From Legionella bozemanae (GTDB lineage Bacteria; Pseudomonadota; Gammaproteobacteria; Legionellales; Legionellaceae): 64,000 bases of DNA. Every line of letters starts with the position of its first letter. Position 1 is the first letter of the stretch. The position numbers and the translations under genes are program-made. Below, one piece after another: positions 10,399 through 18,559 of the stretch. The notes under the pieces were generated by a model. The model was not told the origin of the DNA. It saw only the letters and a program-made list of their open reading frames with translations, and did not search any database. The DNA lies in assembly GCF_001648595.1 (NCBI RefSeq), contig NZ_LBAW01000002.1, positions 214,887 to 278,886 on the forward strand, read 5' to 3'.

Positions 10399-11538
10399 TC
10401 ACGATGAAGTGCAAAGATGAGATTGATTTATATCGGCGAGGGAGTTGGCTCCTATCAACGTCATGACAATCCCCATCTCGTTTCGAATAAGTTCGAGCAT
10501 ATGTTCAACGCCTGCTTGTCCTCGTGCGGCTAACGCATAAACGGTGGGTCTCCCTAAGAGCACCGCTCGCGCTCCTAGAGCGAGCATGCGTATGACATCA
10601 AGTCCTGAACGAATTCCTGAATCGACAAGAATCGTGAGCTCAGAACTTACTTTATCCACAATTTTGGGTAACGCTTTGGCCGTGGATAAAACACCATCAA
10701 GTTGTCTTCCTCCATGGTTGGAGACAATAACTCCATCCGCACCAAACAGCACTGCATCTTTTGCATCTTCTGGATCAAGTATTCCTTTAATGAGCAAGGG
10801 GCCTTTCCAAAAATTACGTATCCATTCCAGGTCTGACCAACTGATTGAGGGATCAAAGTTCTTGGTTAACCAGCCAATATAATCTTCTAAGCCTATGACT
10901 TGGTGAAGATAGGTGGAGATATTTCCCAAATCATGTGGGCGACCCATAATACCAGTATTATAAGTCCATGAGGGTTTCATCATGGCCTGTAAGAAACGAC
11001 GCGTGCGGGTAAACGGACCACACATGCCAGAGTGTGCGTCTCGATAGCGTGCGCTTGGCGTAGACATGTCTGCAGTGAACACAAGATGAGTAATGCCACA
11101 GGCTTGGGCTCGTTCCAGCACGTTTTGCATAAAACCACGATCTTTGAGCACATAAAGCTGAAACCAGAGGGGCTGAGCACTTTGAGTGGATACTTCTTCC
11201 AAAGAACATATGGAAACCGTCGATAAGGTAAAAGGTATACCTTTTTTGGCGGCTGCTTTGGCAACTTGTACCTCACCGCGTCGAGCATACATTCCTGTAA
11301 GTCCTATAGGGCTTAAGATGACCGGCATCGCCAGTTTCTGTCCTAAAAGTTCTGTTTCAAAATTAAGATGCCCTACATTTTTTAAAATACGTTGTCGCAG
11401 TGTTACTTTGGCGAGATCGGAAGTATTTTCTCTTAGTGTTTGTTCTGTAAAAGCACCACCATCAATGTAATCAAACAGAAATCGCGGCAGTTTACGTCGA
11501 GCGGCTTCGCGATAGTCAGCAATAGAAGAAATGATCAT
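10399..11538 (-). CDS. lldD: L-lactate dehydrogenase (FMN-dependent)
   Basis: This FMN enzyme oxidises L-lactate to pyruvate at the inner membrane and passes electrons to the respiratory chain. The 379-residue protein is very close in pattern to enterobacterial LldD from end to end: '[16 protein letters not shown]' at the N-terminus, 'GMYARRGEV', 'PFTLSTVS', '[13 protein letters not shown]', '[12 protein letters not shown]', 'DLEWIRNFW', the active-site '[10 protein letters not shown]' with catalytic His and Arg, and '[10 protein letters not shown]' for FMN phosphate. The start is placed at the ATG giving '[10 protein letters not shown]', the standard LldD N-terminus; the frame extends 47 codons further upstream but that part is not family-like. 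It stands alone, with no lctP permease or regulator beside it. Confidence 0.93.
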   Translation of the reverse strand: MIISSIADYREAARRKLPRFLFDYIDGGAFTEQTLRENTSDLAKVTLRQRILKNVGHLNFETELLGQKLAMPVILSPIGLTGMYARRGEVQVAKAAAKKGIPFTLSTVSICSLEEVSTQSAQPLWFQLYVLKDRGFMQNVLERAQACGITHLVFTADMSTPSARYRDAHSGMCGPFTRTRRFLQAMMKPSWTYNTGIMGRPHDLGNISTYLHQVIGLEDYIGWLTKNFDPSISWSDLEWIRNFWKGPLLIKGILDPEDAKDAVLFGADGVIVSNHGGRQLDGVLSTAKALPKIVDKVSSELTILVDSGIRSGLDVIRMLALGARAVLLGRPTVYALAARGQAGVEHMLELIRNEMGIVMTLIGANSLADINQSHLCTSS

Positions 11539-11576
11539 ATTCAAGTCCAATGTGTCACTAAATCTCTGTTTTGGGA

Positions 11577-11629
11577 TGGGAGTTCGCTTTTTTGTTATGT
11601 CAGCATAACAAAAAGGAAAGCATCTCCCA
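11577..11629. promoter_or_regulatory. Extended inverted repeat upstream of lldD
   Basis: A perfect 11-bp stem TTTTTGTTATG / CATAACAAAAA (11589-11599 and 11604-11614) with loop TCAG sits inside a longer imperfect repeat bounded by TGGGAG and CTCCCA. It lies about 40-90 bases upstream of the lldD start, so it could be a regulator operator or a leader hairpin; there is no T-run to make it a terminator. Confidence 0.45.
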
Positions 11630-11782
11630 AGTAACGAATTCAAAATATCGCTATAGGGGAAGTGGTTTATTAACCGCACACACCATTAAAGTAATCCTAT
11701 TCTCGATATGAGAGTCTAGTGGAATACGGGAAAACCCGGGTTCAGCCTTGGAGGCTTATACTCAGACTACATTTTTAGATTT

Positions 11783-11820
11783 TTGATAAGAAACCTTGAT
11801 GTATTTGAGTCATTTTCAAT
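11783..11820 (+). repeat. Dispersed repeat family C, copy 1
   Basis: TTGATAAGAAACCTTGATG and the following bases to CATTTTCAAT recur in inverted orientation at 24277-24313 with few mismatches. Both copies are intergenic or touch a gene end. The parent element is unknown. Confidence 0.5.
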
Positions 11821-11889
11821 AAATATTCCGGTTGCTTATTATGTCCCCCCAACTTGTTCACAGGGGGTTGAGGCCTCAAATTTTTTCAC

Positions 11890-11954
11890 CTACGTACCGC
11901 ACATAAAGCGTAGTACGTAGAGAGATTAAATGAAAAACTGGCGATCTCTCAGGA
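11890..11954. repeat. Dispersed palindromic repeat family B, copy 1
   Basis: CTACGTACCGCAC ... GTAGTACGTAG forms a hairpin, followed at a short distance by GATCTCTCAGGA. The same order occurs at 37475-37534. The GATCTCTCAGGA end supplies the last codon and the TGA stop of the adjacent minus-strand gene. Confidence 0.55.
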
Positions 11955-12227
11955 GTAATTACTTAATTGCATTTTTACAAGACTGGTAATTGCATCCATC
12001 ATTTTGTGGCATGATTCAGGACTTTCTGGAAATTGTTTGTAGATGATATTGGCCAAAAATGCAGATAAAGCTTGAGATATAACATTACTGCTACGTAAAT
12101 TAGGCGGCAGCTTTTCTACGGATTGAACTAATGATGACAATAAATTTTGTCCTATAAAATTCATCGCCTTGGAATAATCTTCATTGGTTAAGGTGTCTGC
12201 TGTTTTGGTATTTTCATCTATGTTCAT
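11949..12227 (-). CDS. Small hypothetical protein
   Basis: Encodes about 92 residues from an ATG preceded by ACAGGA with 7-base spacing; the longer frame start is not supported by a ribosome binding site. The product is soluble and helical, acidic at the N-terminus ('NIDENTKTADTLTNEDY') with an amphipathic middle ('LLSSLVQSVEKLP'). I recognise no domain. The stop codon lies within a dispersed repeat, so the original C-terminus may have been a little different. It stands alone between lldD and a MITE-like element. Confidence 0.55.
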   Translation of the reverse strand: MNIDENTKTADTLTNEDYSKAMNFIGQNLLSSLVQSVEKLPPNLRSSNVISQALSAFLANIIYKQFPESPESCHKMMDAITSLVKMQLSNYS

Positions 12228-12370
12228 GTTTTGTTCCTGTAATTTTTGCTTAAGCGAAATTATAGAGTTTGCCCCCAATCACTTCAATGCCTGAAGAGAA
12301 ATACGAGATTTTCCTATCATTATTTTAGGAGTAATGCGATAAGCTGCAGGCTTTTTCTTTTGAGATTCAG

Positions 12371-12514
12371 TAGACCTTTTTTGAGCGCTACTGCAAAGAA
12401 GACCCGCTTCGTCGATACTGTGCTCGAATTCTCATGTCCTTATGTGTACACTCCAGTTCTGCGTCTGTGTCTTCTCGCATTTCTCTCATTGCAGCGAGTT
12501 TCGAAAGAGGTCTA
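12371..12514. mobile_element. MITE-like element, copy 1 (144 bp)
   Basis: The element starts TAGACCTTTTTTGAG and ends GAGTTTCGAAAGAGGTCTA, so the termini are inverted repeats with TA at both outer edges. The interior (GTGCTCGAATTCTCATG, then GTGTACACTCC, TTCTGCG, CTTCTCGCA, GCAGCGAG) matches the copy at 15787-15926 along its whole length with scattered substitutions. It has no coding capacity. The TA edges would fit a TA target duplication as made by IS630/Tc1-type transposases, but no such transposase is in the window. Confidence 0.75.
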
Positions 12515-12557
12515 GGATATGGAGAGGAACCCCTATTAGTTAATGACGGATTGGGAT

Positions 12558-13469
12558 TTACAATTTACTCATAATAAATTGATGTGTGTAAGGGGAATCC
12601 TCATTCAGAATTGCATCTGAAATTTGTTTTTCAATCGTTGTATTTAATTCTAAATCCTTTAAATTATTAACCGGAGAATAATCTCCGTGTCCTGCTCTTG
12701 GCAGTTTGGATTCAATACCTTCATTTAATTGCCCTAAAGGATCTAGTACGATTAAATCACCTTTTCCTGTTAAGTTAAAAGCGACACTACTGCCAAATAA
12801 TGGATTTGGTTTAGCTCCTTCTTGAGTTAATATTTTAAATGTTTGCTTATAGCACAAACTGGGTTCATCGGTGCTGCTTCCAGGGCCTACTACAGTGACT
12901 TGTTCCGCTAAGTCTGACCATGTAAGTTTTCTGCATGTAAGTCTTTGCACGTCGGCAAGAATTCGATCGAGCTCTACCTTTACTGTTGCATAAGTTTCAT
13001 GTTCGCCGAATATATGGCCTACATAATAACAAGGTGTTTCTTGCTCATCCTCTGTAGTAACCAAAACGCCAGTACATTGTAAGAGACCCTCAGTTCCCAA
13101 AACGTCCAAATCGCCTTCTTTAAATCCTGCACCTGCATCAACCCCTACGCGATAACAACTTAAATTCTTCATGCTCAGCAGATGTTCTGAATTGGGCATA
13201 TAAAATAATGAAAAATCATTGCACTGATTTAAGAGAGAATTGATTTCTTGTTCTTCATCATTGGCTTTTTTCTTTATTAGATTTTTAAGGAGTATTGCTG
13301 CCCGCCAATACTCTTTTTCATTAAGCCCCGATAGTAATTTTAAAGCTTCATCAAGCTTTTTGTAGTGTAAGAGGTTTTTATAATAGGTAGACATTTCGCT
13401 TAACCTGATGTTTTCTGTATCCAGTAGAACTAGTTCATCATCACCGTCAGTTACAATTATTTTTGTCAT
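12558..13469 (-). CDS. Hypothetical protein, possible effector
   Basis: Encodes about 303 residues. The start is the ATG preceded by AGAAAGG with 7-base spacing; the longer frame adds 17 residues that look untranslated. The protein is soluble, with a helical N-terminal third ('LDEALKLLSGLNEKEYWRA') and a beta-rich remainder including 'GVLVTTEDEQETPCYYVG' and 'GKGDLIVLDPLGQLNEG'. No signal peptide or membrane helix is present, and I recognise no family. Its isolated position and its eukaryote-free but Legionella-like composition are compatible with a secreted substrate, but nothing in the sequence proves this. Confidence 0.6.
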   Translation of the reverse strand: MTKIIVTDGDDELVLLDTENIRLSEMSTYYKNLLHYKKLDEALKLLSGLNEKEYWRAAILLKNLIKKKANDEEQEINSLLNQCNDFSLFYMPNSEHLLSMKNLSCYRVGVDAGAGFKEGDLDVLGTEGLLQCTGVLVTTEDEQETPCYYVGHIFGEHETYATVKVELDRILADVQRLTCRKLTWSDLAEQVTVVGPGSSTDEPSLCYKQTFKILTQEGAKPNPLFGSSVAFNLTGKGDLIVLDPLGQLNEGIESKLPRAGHGDYSPVNNLKDLELNTTIEKQISDAILNEDSPYTHQFIMSKL

Positions 13470-13542
13470 GATATTGCCTTTCTTACATATTGGCCTAATA
13501 TTATACATGTGAGTTGTCAATTACAATTCCATTGATTATGAT

Positions 13543-14208
13543 TTGCATCAATTAAGTGAATTACATAGTTCTTATAAACTAAATAATGGCCTAAATTCAG
13601 TGGATGCTTCGATACTTTATACCTTTAGACGCTGCCCTTATGCAATTAGAGCACGAATGGTGCTCGCATATTCCAAGATTAAAGTAGAACAACGTGAGGT
13701 TGAGCTTAAAAACAAACCGCAGGAAATGCTGCTTGCCTCTCCAAAAGGCACTGTTCCAGTATTAATTTTAGAAAATGGTCGTGTGATTGATGAAAGCATT
13801 GATATTATGATTTGGGCCTTAACACAATTTGATCCTGATGGCTGGCTCTCTGTTGGAGAAAAAGATAAGTGGCATGAATTAATTCGCTTAAATGATATAA
13901 AATTTAAACCTATTTTGGATCATTATAAGTACCCACAAAAATCAGAGAAAAAAGATCCACTTTATTATAGAGAGGAAGCCCAAGAATACCTCTATAAATT
14001 AAATTCGCTATTAATAAAAAATCACTTTCTTTTAGCAAACCGTATCAATATAGCCGATATTGCTTTGTTTCCCTTCATAAGGCAATTTTATATGGTTGAT
14101 CCACAGTGGTTTGCACAAAGTGACTATAAATCCCTACATTCATGGTTACAATTTTTTTTGAATTCAGAGTTGTTTCTTACTGTGATGAAAAAACCTATAT
14201 CAGGATGA
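13543..14208 (+). CDS. Glutathione S-transferase-like protein
   Basis: A GST-fold protein of about 200-221 residues. Near residue 27 'YTFRRCPYAIRARM' is the CPYA/CPxA-type active site of the thioredoxin-like N-terminal domain, and 'KGTVPVL' followed by 'VIDESIDIMIWA' matches the cis-Pro and Asp-Glu-Ser glutathione-contact segment. The all-helical C-terminal domain includes 'NIADIALFPFIRQF', the conserved N-capping box. The start is uncertain: TTG at 13543 is the longest choice, a GTG at 13600 would begin just before the fold. Its 3' end overlaps the convergent CDF gene by nine bases. Substrate unknown; a detoxification role is usual for such proteins. Confidence 0.82.
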   Translation: MHQLSELHSSYKLNNGLNSVDASILYTFRRCPYAIRARMVLAYSKIKVEQREVELKNKPQEMLLASPKGTVPVLILENGRVIDESIDIMIWALTQFDPDGWLSVGEKDKWHELIRLNDIKFKPILDHYKYPQKSEKKDPLYYREEAQEYLYKLNSLLIKNHFLLANRINIADIALFPFIRQFYMVDPQWFAQSDYKSLHSWLQFFLNSELFLTVMKKPISG

Positions 14209-15117
14209 ACGCTTTGTATAATTGCAGCCATTGCTTGTATGATGACACGGTTTATTTTCAAACTGCAGTGTGGTGTGATAAACTGAAAATTTGGTGGCAA
14301 GCATTTCTTGAAGCAAGGGTAATAACTCTTCTGAGTGATTATATGAACTATCATAAACCACATGCGCAGTAAGGCTGGATTTACCGCTAGTAAGTGCCCA
14401 TAGATGAAAATCATGTACACTCAAAATCCCGGAAATCCGGCATATTTCAGATTTTATTTCTTCAACATCCATACCTTCCGGAACCCCTTCAAGAAGAATA
14501 TTAATTGTTTCTTTTAACAGGATCCAGGTTCGAGGCAACACCCATAAACCAATTGCAATGGCAATGATAGAGTCTACCCACTCATAACCAGTCCAGCGGA
14601 TAATTAGTGCACCAATTAATACACCAATGGAACCGAGCATATCGCTCCATACTTCAAGATAAGCACTTTTAACATTGAGGTTTTTGTCTTTTCCACTTGC
14701 AAGCAATTTCATGCTGATCAAATTAATCACCAACCCAATTGCTGCAATAACAAACATGCCTACCGTCTGGATGCTCGCAGGTTCATAGAGACGTTGATAC
14801 GCTTCATATAAAATATAAATGGCAACAAAAAAAAGTAACATTGCATTAAAAGCAGCTGCAAGAATTTCGAAACGATGATAGCCAAATGTTTTCCGTATAT
14901 TGGCAGGGCGGTCAGAAAGATAGACTGCTGTCAGCGAGATGGCTAATGCGCTGGAGTCGGTCAACATGTGTGCTGCATCGGAAAGAAGCGCTAAGCTGTC
15001 AGTAATAAGTCCTCCAATTACTTCAACAATTAAATAGGTGGTTGTGAGAATAAATGCCATCCAAAGATATTTTTTATTCTGATTCGTTGGAATTGCATGA
15101 CTATGGTCGTGAGACAT
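14200..15117 (-). CDS. CDF-family zinc/cadmium efflux protein
   Basis: An inner-membrane cation diffusion facilitator of 305 residues that exports Zn2+ (and often Cd2+ or Co2+) by proton antiport. It begins with a His-rich 'MSHDHSHAIP' tail, then six helices. Helix 2 has 'LLSDAAHMLTDSSALAISL' with the HxxxD metal site, and helix 5 has 'YLEVWSDMLGSIGVL' with a matching D/W-SD site. The cytoplasmic C-terminal domain ('VHDFHLWALTSG') has the conserved HDLHLW-like motif of CzcD/ZitB. It lies upstream of and divergent from the MarR gene, so the two could share control. Confidence 0.9.
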   Translation of the reverse strand: MSHDHSHAIPTNQNKKYLWMAFILTTTYLIVEVIGGLITDSLALLSDAAHMLTDSSALAISLTAVYLSDRPANIRKTFGYHRFEILAAAFNAMLLFFVAIYILYEAYQRLYEPASIQTVGMFVIAAIGLVINLISMKLLASGKDKNLNVKSAYLEVWSDMLGSIGVLIGALIIRWTGYEWVDSIIAIAIGLWVLPRTWILLKETINILLEGVPEGMDVEEIKSEICRISGILSVHDFHLWALTSGKSSLTAHVVYDSSYNHSEELLPLLQEMLATKFSVYHTTLQFENKPCHHTSNGCNYTKRSS

Positions 15118-15266
15118 CCACTTGCTCCTGTTAAAACGCTCTTTTTCTTATTAATAGCATAGATGAACTATCGTATTTGATAATCTGAACTGGAAATTGT
15201 AACACATCTGAATCATTGCTATTCGTGCATGCACTATTAAATATTTATAAACCAATAATTATTTCC

Positions 15267-15295
15267 TTGACAACAGTTTCCTAGGAAACTAAAAT
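15267..15295 (+). promoter_or_regulatory. Promoter with embedded palindromic operator for the MarR gene
   Basis: TTGACA (15267-15272) and TAAAAT (15290-15295) are separated by exactly 17 bases. The perfect 16-bp palindrome AGTTTCCTAGGAAACT (15275-15290) fills the spacer. A MarR dimer bound here would block RNA polymerase, the usual autorepression arrangement. Confidence 0.78.
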
Positions 15296-15315
15296 GTAAA
15301 CCTGTGGAGGCATTC

Positions 15316-15789
15316 ATGCTAAAAGTTAAAAAAAGAAAAGAAGTAAGTCAATTGACGGATCATATCGGTTATTGGCTGCGCTTGATTTCTAATGAGGTGT
15401 CGCATGCATTTGCAAGGAAACTTGCGCAAACAGGGGTTACAGTTGCCGAATGGGTTGTACTCAGAAAAATGTATGATTGCAATAACATCATATCGCCCAG
15501 TACCGTTGCCCATGTTACGGGTCTCACTCGTGGCGCAGTTTCCAAACTGATTACAAGACTCCTTGAAAAAGGCCTGGTAAATCGTAAGGAATCTGCTGAT
15601 GATCGCCGTTATCAAGACATAGAGCTTACCTCAACAGCTGTAGTGCTCGTGCCTAAACTGGCTGCTCTGGCAGATCAAAATGATGAAGAGTTTTTCTCGA
15701 AACTTACATGTGCACAGCAAGAGCAATTCTTGAAACTTTTAAAGAAACTTGTTTATTTCCATCAAATTAAAACCGCACCAATTGAATAG
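15316..15789 (+). CDS. MarR-family transcriptional regulator
   Basis: A dimeric winged-helix repressor of 157 residues. The core shows 'VTVAEWVVLRKMYD', recognition helix 'GLTRGAVSKLITRLLEKGLV' and wing 'SADDRRYQDIELTSTAV', where the DxR wing is the family signature. The start is the ATG preceded by GGAGG at 5-base spacing rather than the upstream GTG. A promoter with a palindromic operator lies just upstream, so autoregulation is likely; the CDF exporter is divergent and may also be a target. Its TAG stop is the first three bases of the MITE-like element, so the natural C-terminus may have been altered by the insertion. Confidence 0.9.
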   Translation: MLKVKKRKEVSQLTDHIGYWLRLISNEVSHAFARKLAQTGVTVAEWVVLRKMYDCNNIISPSTVAHVTGLTRGAVSKLITRLLEKGLVNRKESADDRRYQDIELTSTAVVLVPKLAALADQNDEEFFSKLTCAQQEQFLKLLKKLVYFHQIKTAPIE

Positions 15790-15926
15790 ACTTCTTTTGA
15801 AACTCTACTGCAATGGCAAATTGCTTTGCGGTGCTCGAATCCTCATGTGACTGCGTGTACACTCCGGTTCTGCGCTCCGTTTCTTCTCGCACTTTGCTCA
15901 CGGCAGCGAGTTTTGAAAGAAGTCTA
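15787..15926. mobile_element. MITE-like element, copy 2 (140 bp)
   Basis: The termini TAGACTTCTTTTGAAACTC and GAGTTTTGAAAGAAGTCTA are inverted repeats (two mismatches over 19). The interior matches copy 1 at 12371-12514. The element begins at the stop codon of the MarR gene and ends 19 bases before the GTG of the next gene, so it fills almost the whole spacer. Confidence 0.78.
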
Positions 15927-15945
15927 AAAAAACGGAGAATTAAAC

Positions 15946-16362
15946 GTGAGTAAAGCAATTGATAATTTAATGAACGCAATCCAGTCGGCAATTGCAATTC
16001 GTCCTAAAGTAGGAGGTTTTCCTGTTTTAGCAGAAGTGATGCGTCAAGCAGGAGTCAAACAGACTCTTTGGTATTTACCGTCTTGTCAGAGTATCTATAT
16101 TACTAAAGAGGGGAATATTGTTTCTCAAGAATCCCCTTTGGTTACAGGACAAGTCGATATTCCCGAGTTTAATAAGGCAGAACTTATAAAGGCCATTCGT
16201 ATTGATCAAGCGGGTGAAAGCACTTTTCCTGAGTTTCTTCGCGCATCTTGGGAAGCTGGAGTAGTCCATTATCATGTTGACTTAGAGAAGCGCACCGTAA
16301 CTTATTATGGTGTACTTGGTGAGTCGTATGTTGAAGATTATCCTGCTGTAACAGTGAATTAA
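15946..16362 (+). CDS. DUF1398 family protein
   Basis: Encodes 138 residues with a GTG start preceded by GGAG. It matches the DUF1398 (YbcV-like) family from memory of its pattern: 'FPVLAEVMRQAGV', 'FPEFLRASWEAGVVHYHVD' and 'VTYYGVLGESYVEDYP', the last being the characteristic C-terminus. These small soluble proteins occur in phages and bacteria; their biochemical role is unknown to me. It follows the MITE-like element directly, and its promoter may lie within or be affected by that element. Confidence 0.78.
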   Translation: MSKAIDNLMNAIQSAIAIRPKVGGFPVLAEVMRQAGVKQTLWYLPSCQSIYITKEGNIVSQESPLVTGQVDIPEFNKAELIKAIRIDQAGESTFPEFLRASWEAGVVHYHVDLEKRTVTYYGVLGESYVEDYPAVTVN

Positions 16363-16549
16363 TAAAATTTTATTTTACAGTGAATTTGGCTCAGAATTCA
16401 TTGGTATCTTTCAAAAGAGTTTTCCGGGATGTTCTAAACATCCCAGATGGTGCTATTTGTTGCATGTGTTGCGTTTTAAAAACTGCTTCTCTTCAGGTGT
16501 TCACTGCAGTTTATTCTCTTGTTCTGTCTGCTGTGAAAGAACATCGATC

Positions 16550-17701
16550 TTATAAGTGCAGCCATTGCGCCAAAGCATGGATCCCTGCTGTTAAATCCTC
16601 TTCACTGCCGCCAAACGATAAGCGTACATAACCTTCTTTGCCAAATGCAACTCCTGGCACGAGAGCAACATGGGCTTCTTCTAATGCGTGTTTACAAAAT
16701 TCTGTGGAGTTCTGTTTTTTAAAACCGAGACTGCTTAAAGAAATAAATACGTAAAGGGAAGAAGCAGGAGCTTGTATGGTGAGATCAAAATGCTGACACA
16801 AGGCATTAAGGAGTGTATCTCTTCTTTTTTGCATGCATTGTTTCACCCAGGAACTGATATGATCTATTTCATTTAATGCAGCAACTGCCGCCCATTGACT
16901 TAAAGTAGTGACGCCGCTGGTACTTTGACCTATTAATGCTGTTAATGGCTGGATAATTTGTTGAGGGGCAAAAATAAAGCCAATTCGCCAACCGGTCATG
17001 GCAAAATTTTTTGAGCAACTTTGAATAATAATGACGCGATCCTGAAATTGGGGAAAGGAACCACAAGAGATGTAATTGTGCTCATTGTAGGTCAGGGCAC
17101 TATATACTTCATCAGCAATAACTAAAAGTCCTTGCTCATGAGCAATTTGCAATAATTGGACGAGCTCGGATTCAGTATATAAAGCACCGGTTGGATTTGT
17201 GGCATTATTCAGAATAAGGATTTTACTTTTAGGAGTGCATGCGTTTTTGAGCGCCTGAGGCGTCAGCTTCCAGCCTTCTGTTTCTTTAGTTTCAACAATA
17301 ACTGGTACCCCGCCAAACAGTTTGGTCATGGCTGGATAGGAAACCCAATAGGGGGAGGGGATGATGATTTCATTGTGCTCTTGCACTAATAATTGCATCA
17401 GTAAGTAGATTCCAAATTTTCCACCATTAACGACAAGGCAGTTCTCTTTTGGGAATGAACAATCATAAACTTCATTCATCCATTTACTTGCTAAAAGCCG
17501 TAGTTCTGGAATTCCTGATACTGGAGGATAAAGAGTATGTCCTTGCTCTAAAGCACGCGTCGCCGCAGTGATAATTAATGGATGGGGTGGAAGTTTGGGC
17601 TCACCAGCGCTTAGATTATAAATTTTAATCCCCGCATTTATTTTTTGCTGAGCCAATGAATTAATCACAACTGTTGCTGAATCCTCAGGTAAAATCTTCA
17701 T
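16550..17701 (-). CDS. PLP aminotransferase, class I (aromatic operon)
   Basis: A 383-residue fold-type I aminotransferase, the last gene of the aromatic operon. Motifs: 'NNATNPTGALY' (substrate and cofactor contacts), 'VIADEVYSALTY' with the Asp-x-x-Tyr PLP contacts, 'QSCSKNFAMTGWRIGF' with the Schiff-base lysine, and 'VRLSFGGSEEDL' with the carboxylate-binding Arg. In this context it probably transaminates phenylpyruvate (or prephenate or 4-hydroxyphenylpyruvate) with glutamate or aspartate. Its ATG overlaps the stop of the chorismate mutase gene as TAATG, indicating translational coupling. Substrate is inferred from neighbours, not from residues. Confidence 0.88.
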   Translation of the reverse strand: MKILPEDSATVVINSLAQQKINAGIKIYNLSAGEPKLPPHPLIITAATRALEQGHTLYPPVSGIPELRLLASKWMNEVYDCSFPKENCLVVNGGKFGIYLLMQLLVQEHNEIIIPSPYWVSYPAMTKLFGGVPVIVETKETEGWKLTPQALKNACTPKSKILILNNATNPTGALYTESELVQLLQIAHEQGLLVIADEVYSALTYNEHNYISCGSFPQFQDRVIIIQSCSKNFAMTGWRIGFIFAPQQIIQPLTALIGQSTSGVTTLSQWAAVAALNEIDHISSWVKQCMQKRRDTLLNALCQHFDLTIQAPASSLYVFISLSSLGFKKQNSTEFCKHALEEAHVALVPGVAFGKEGYVRLSFGGSEEDLTAGIHALAQWLHL

Positions 17702-17961
17702 TATTTTTGTACCTTTCTAGAGTTTGATATAATTATTTTGAATAAACGATTAATAAATTCCTTTGGCAAATGATATTGTTTGGATAAATACTCATAAAAC
17801 TCAAACAATTGTTTTTCACGGGAGCGGTCTACTATTTTTTTTCCTTCTTTTGATTTTAAGGCGCCAATTTGTTTCGATAATTCGAGACGCTTTGCTAAGA
17901 TTTCAATGATGCACGCATCAGTTTGTTCAATTTGTTTTCTCAATTCTTCGAGCGTAGGCAT
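17701..17961 (-). CDS. Chorismate mutase, AroQ type, monofunctional
   Basis: An 86-residue all-helical chorismate mutase that converts chorismate to prephenate. It shows the AroQ pattern 'LRKQIEQTDACIIEILAKRLELSKQIG' in outline, with 'R..IDxxD..ii.LLa.R' spacing, the 'K' of 'ALKSKEGKKI' and 'DRSREKQLFE' for substrate binding; the third helix is 'PKEFINRLFKIIISNSRK'. It is a free-standing domain here rather than fused to a dehydratase as in PheA. A good ribosome binding site (AAGGAGA) lies 10 bases after the preceding stop, and its own stop overlaps the aminotransferase start. Confidence 0.88.
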   Translation of the reverse strand: MPTLEELRKQIEQTDACIIEILAKRLELSKQIGALKSKEGKKIVDRSREKQLFEFYEYLSKQYHLPKEFINRLFKIIISNSRKVQK

Positions 17962-17971
17962 GATTTTCTCC

Positions 17972-18559
17972 TTACTTGAGAAGACTTGTGTTATCGCGAT
18001 ACTTTTTTACCAGGATAAAAGCAGTTCGATTCGGATGGCTGTCGTGAATATTTGCTGCTTTTATTTCTAAACCATAAAGTTCGGCACACCGTGCCGGTGC
18101 AATCACCGCGGCATGGGATGGCAATATCCCTTCTGCTAAATCCTTTGCTGCTTTTGCGGTATCGATCCACTCTATTTGTTCGGTCTCTTTAAATTGTTTT
18201 CGTAAAAATTGGTTGCATTGAGCTAATCCTTGGGGATGGGATACAATGTGCGTAATTTGATCGCGCTGAATTCCAGGATTTACAAGCAAGCATTGATTAA
18301 TTTCATGCCATAATTCGTCAACAAGAGTAAATAAATGTCTGCCCATTGCCTGGAATGCTGGTTTTACTAATCCTCCTAAAAGATTAACAACAGGCACGAT
18401 ACCCAGATTAATGGCTCCGTTTTCAATAGCATTGAGAACGCCTTCCATATCCAGTAAATGGATAAGAGTGGGATCAATTCCTTTTTGTCTTGCATAAATT
18501 AGGGCTGCTTCTTCAGAAAACGAGCCCACATCACCAGAAATACCGAATAAAGTCGTCAT
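17972..18559 (-). CDS. Prephenate dehydratase-like protein without ACT domain
   Basis: A 195-residue protein with the two-lobe prephenate dehydratase pattern: 'GDVGSFSEEAALIYARQKG' at the N-terminus, 'ENGAINLGIVPVVNLLGG' where active enzymes have PIENS-x-x-G, 'SHPQGLAQCNQFL', and 'NRTAFILVKK' where active enzymes have N-x-T-R-F. There is no ACT regulatory domain. The ENS and TRF motifs are altered (VVN; TAF), so it may be a divergent dehydratase, have a different substrate, or be a weak enzyme. Its ATG overlaps the DAHP synthase stop by four bases (ATGA). The placement between DAHP synthase and chorismate mutase argues for a role in phenylpyruvate formation. Confidence 0.75.
   Translation of the reverse strand: MTTLFGISGDVGSFSEEAALIYARQKGIDPTLIHLLDMEGVLNAIENGAINLGIVPVVNLLGGLVKPAFQAMGRHLFTLVDELWHEINQCLLVNPGIQRDQITHIVSHPQGLAQCNQFLRKQFKETEQIEWIDTAKAAKDLAEGILPSHAAVIAPARCAELYGLEIKAANIHDSHPNRTAFILVKKYRDNTSLLK

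Noticed and set aside
14142..14372. 76-codon plus-strand ORF across the GST/CDF junction
   Set aside because: Lies almost wholly antisense to the CDF exporter gene, whose protein pattern is unmistakable.
16426..16444. GGGATGTT / AACATCCC hairpin
   Set aside because: Perfect 8-bp stem between convergent genes but with no T-run on either strand; could help termination, not strong enough to list.
16380..16631. 83-codon ORF rich in Cys
   Set aside because: Runs into the aminotransferase gene on the other strand; the Cys richness comes from antisense composition.
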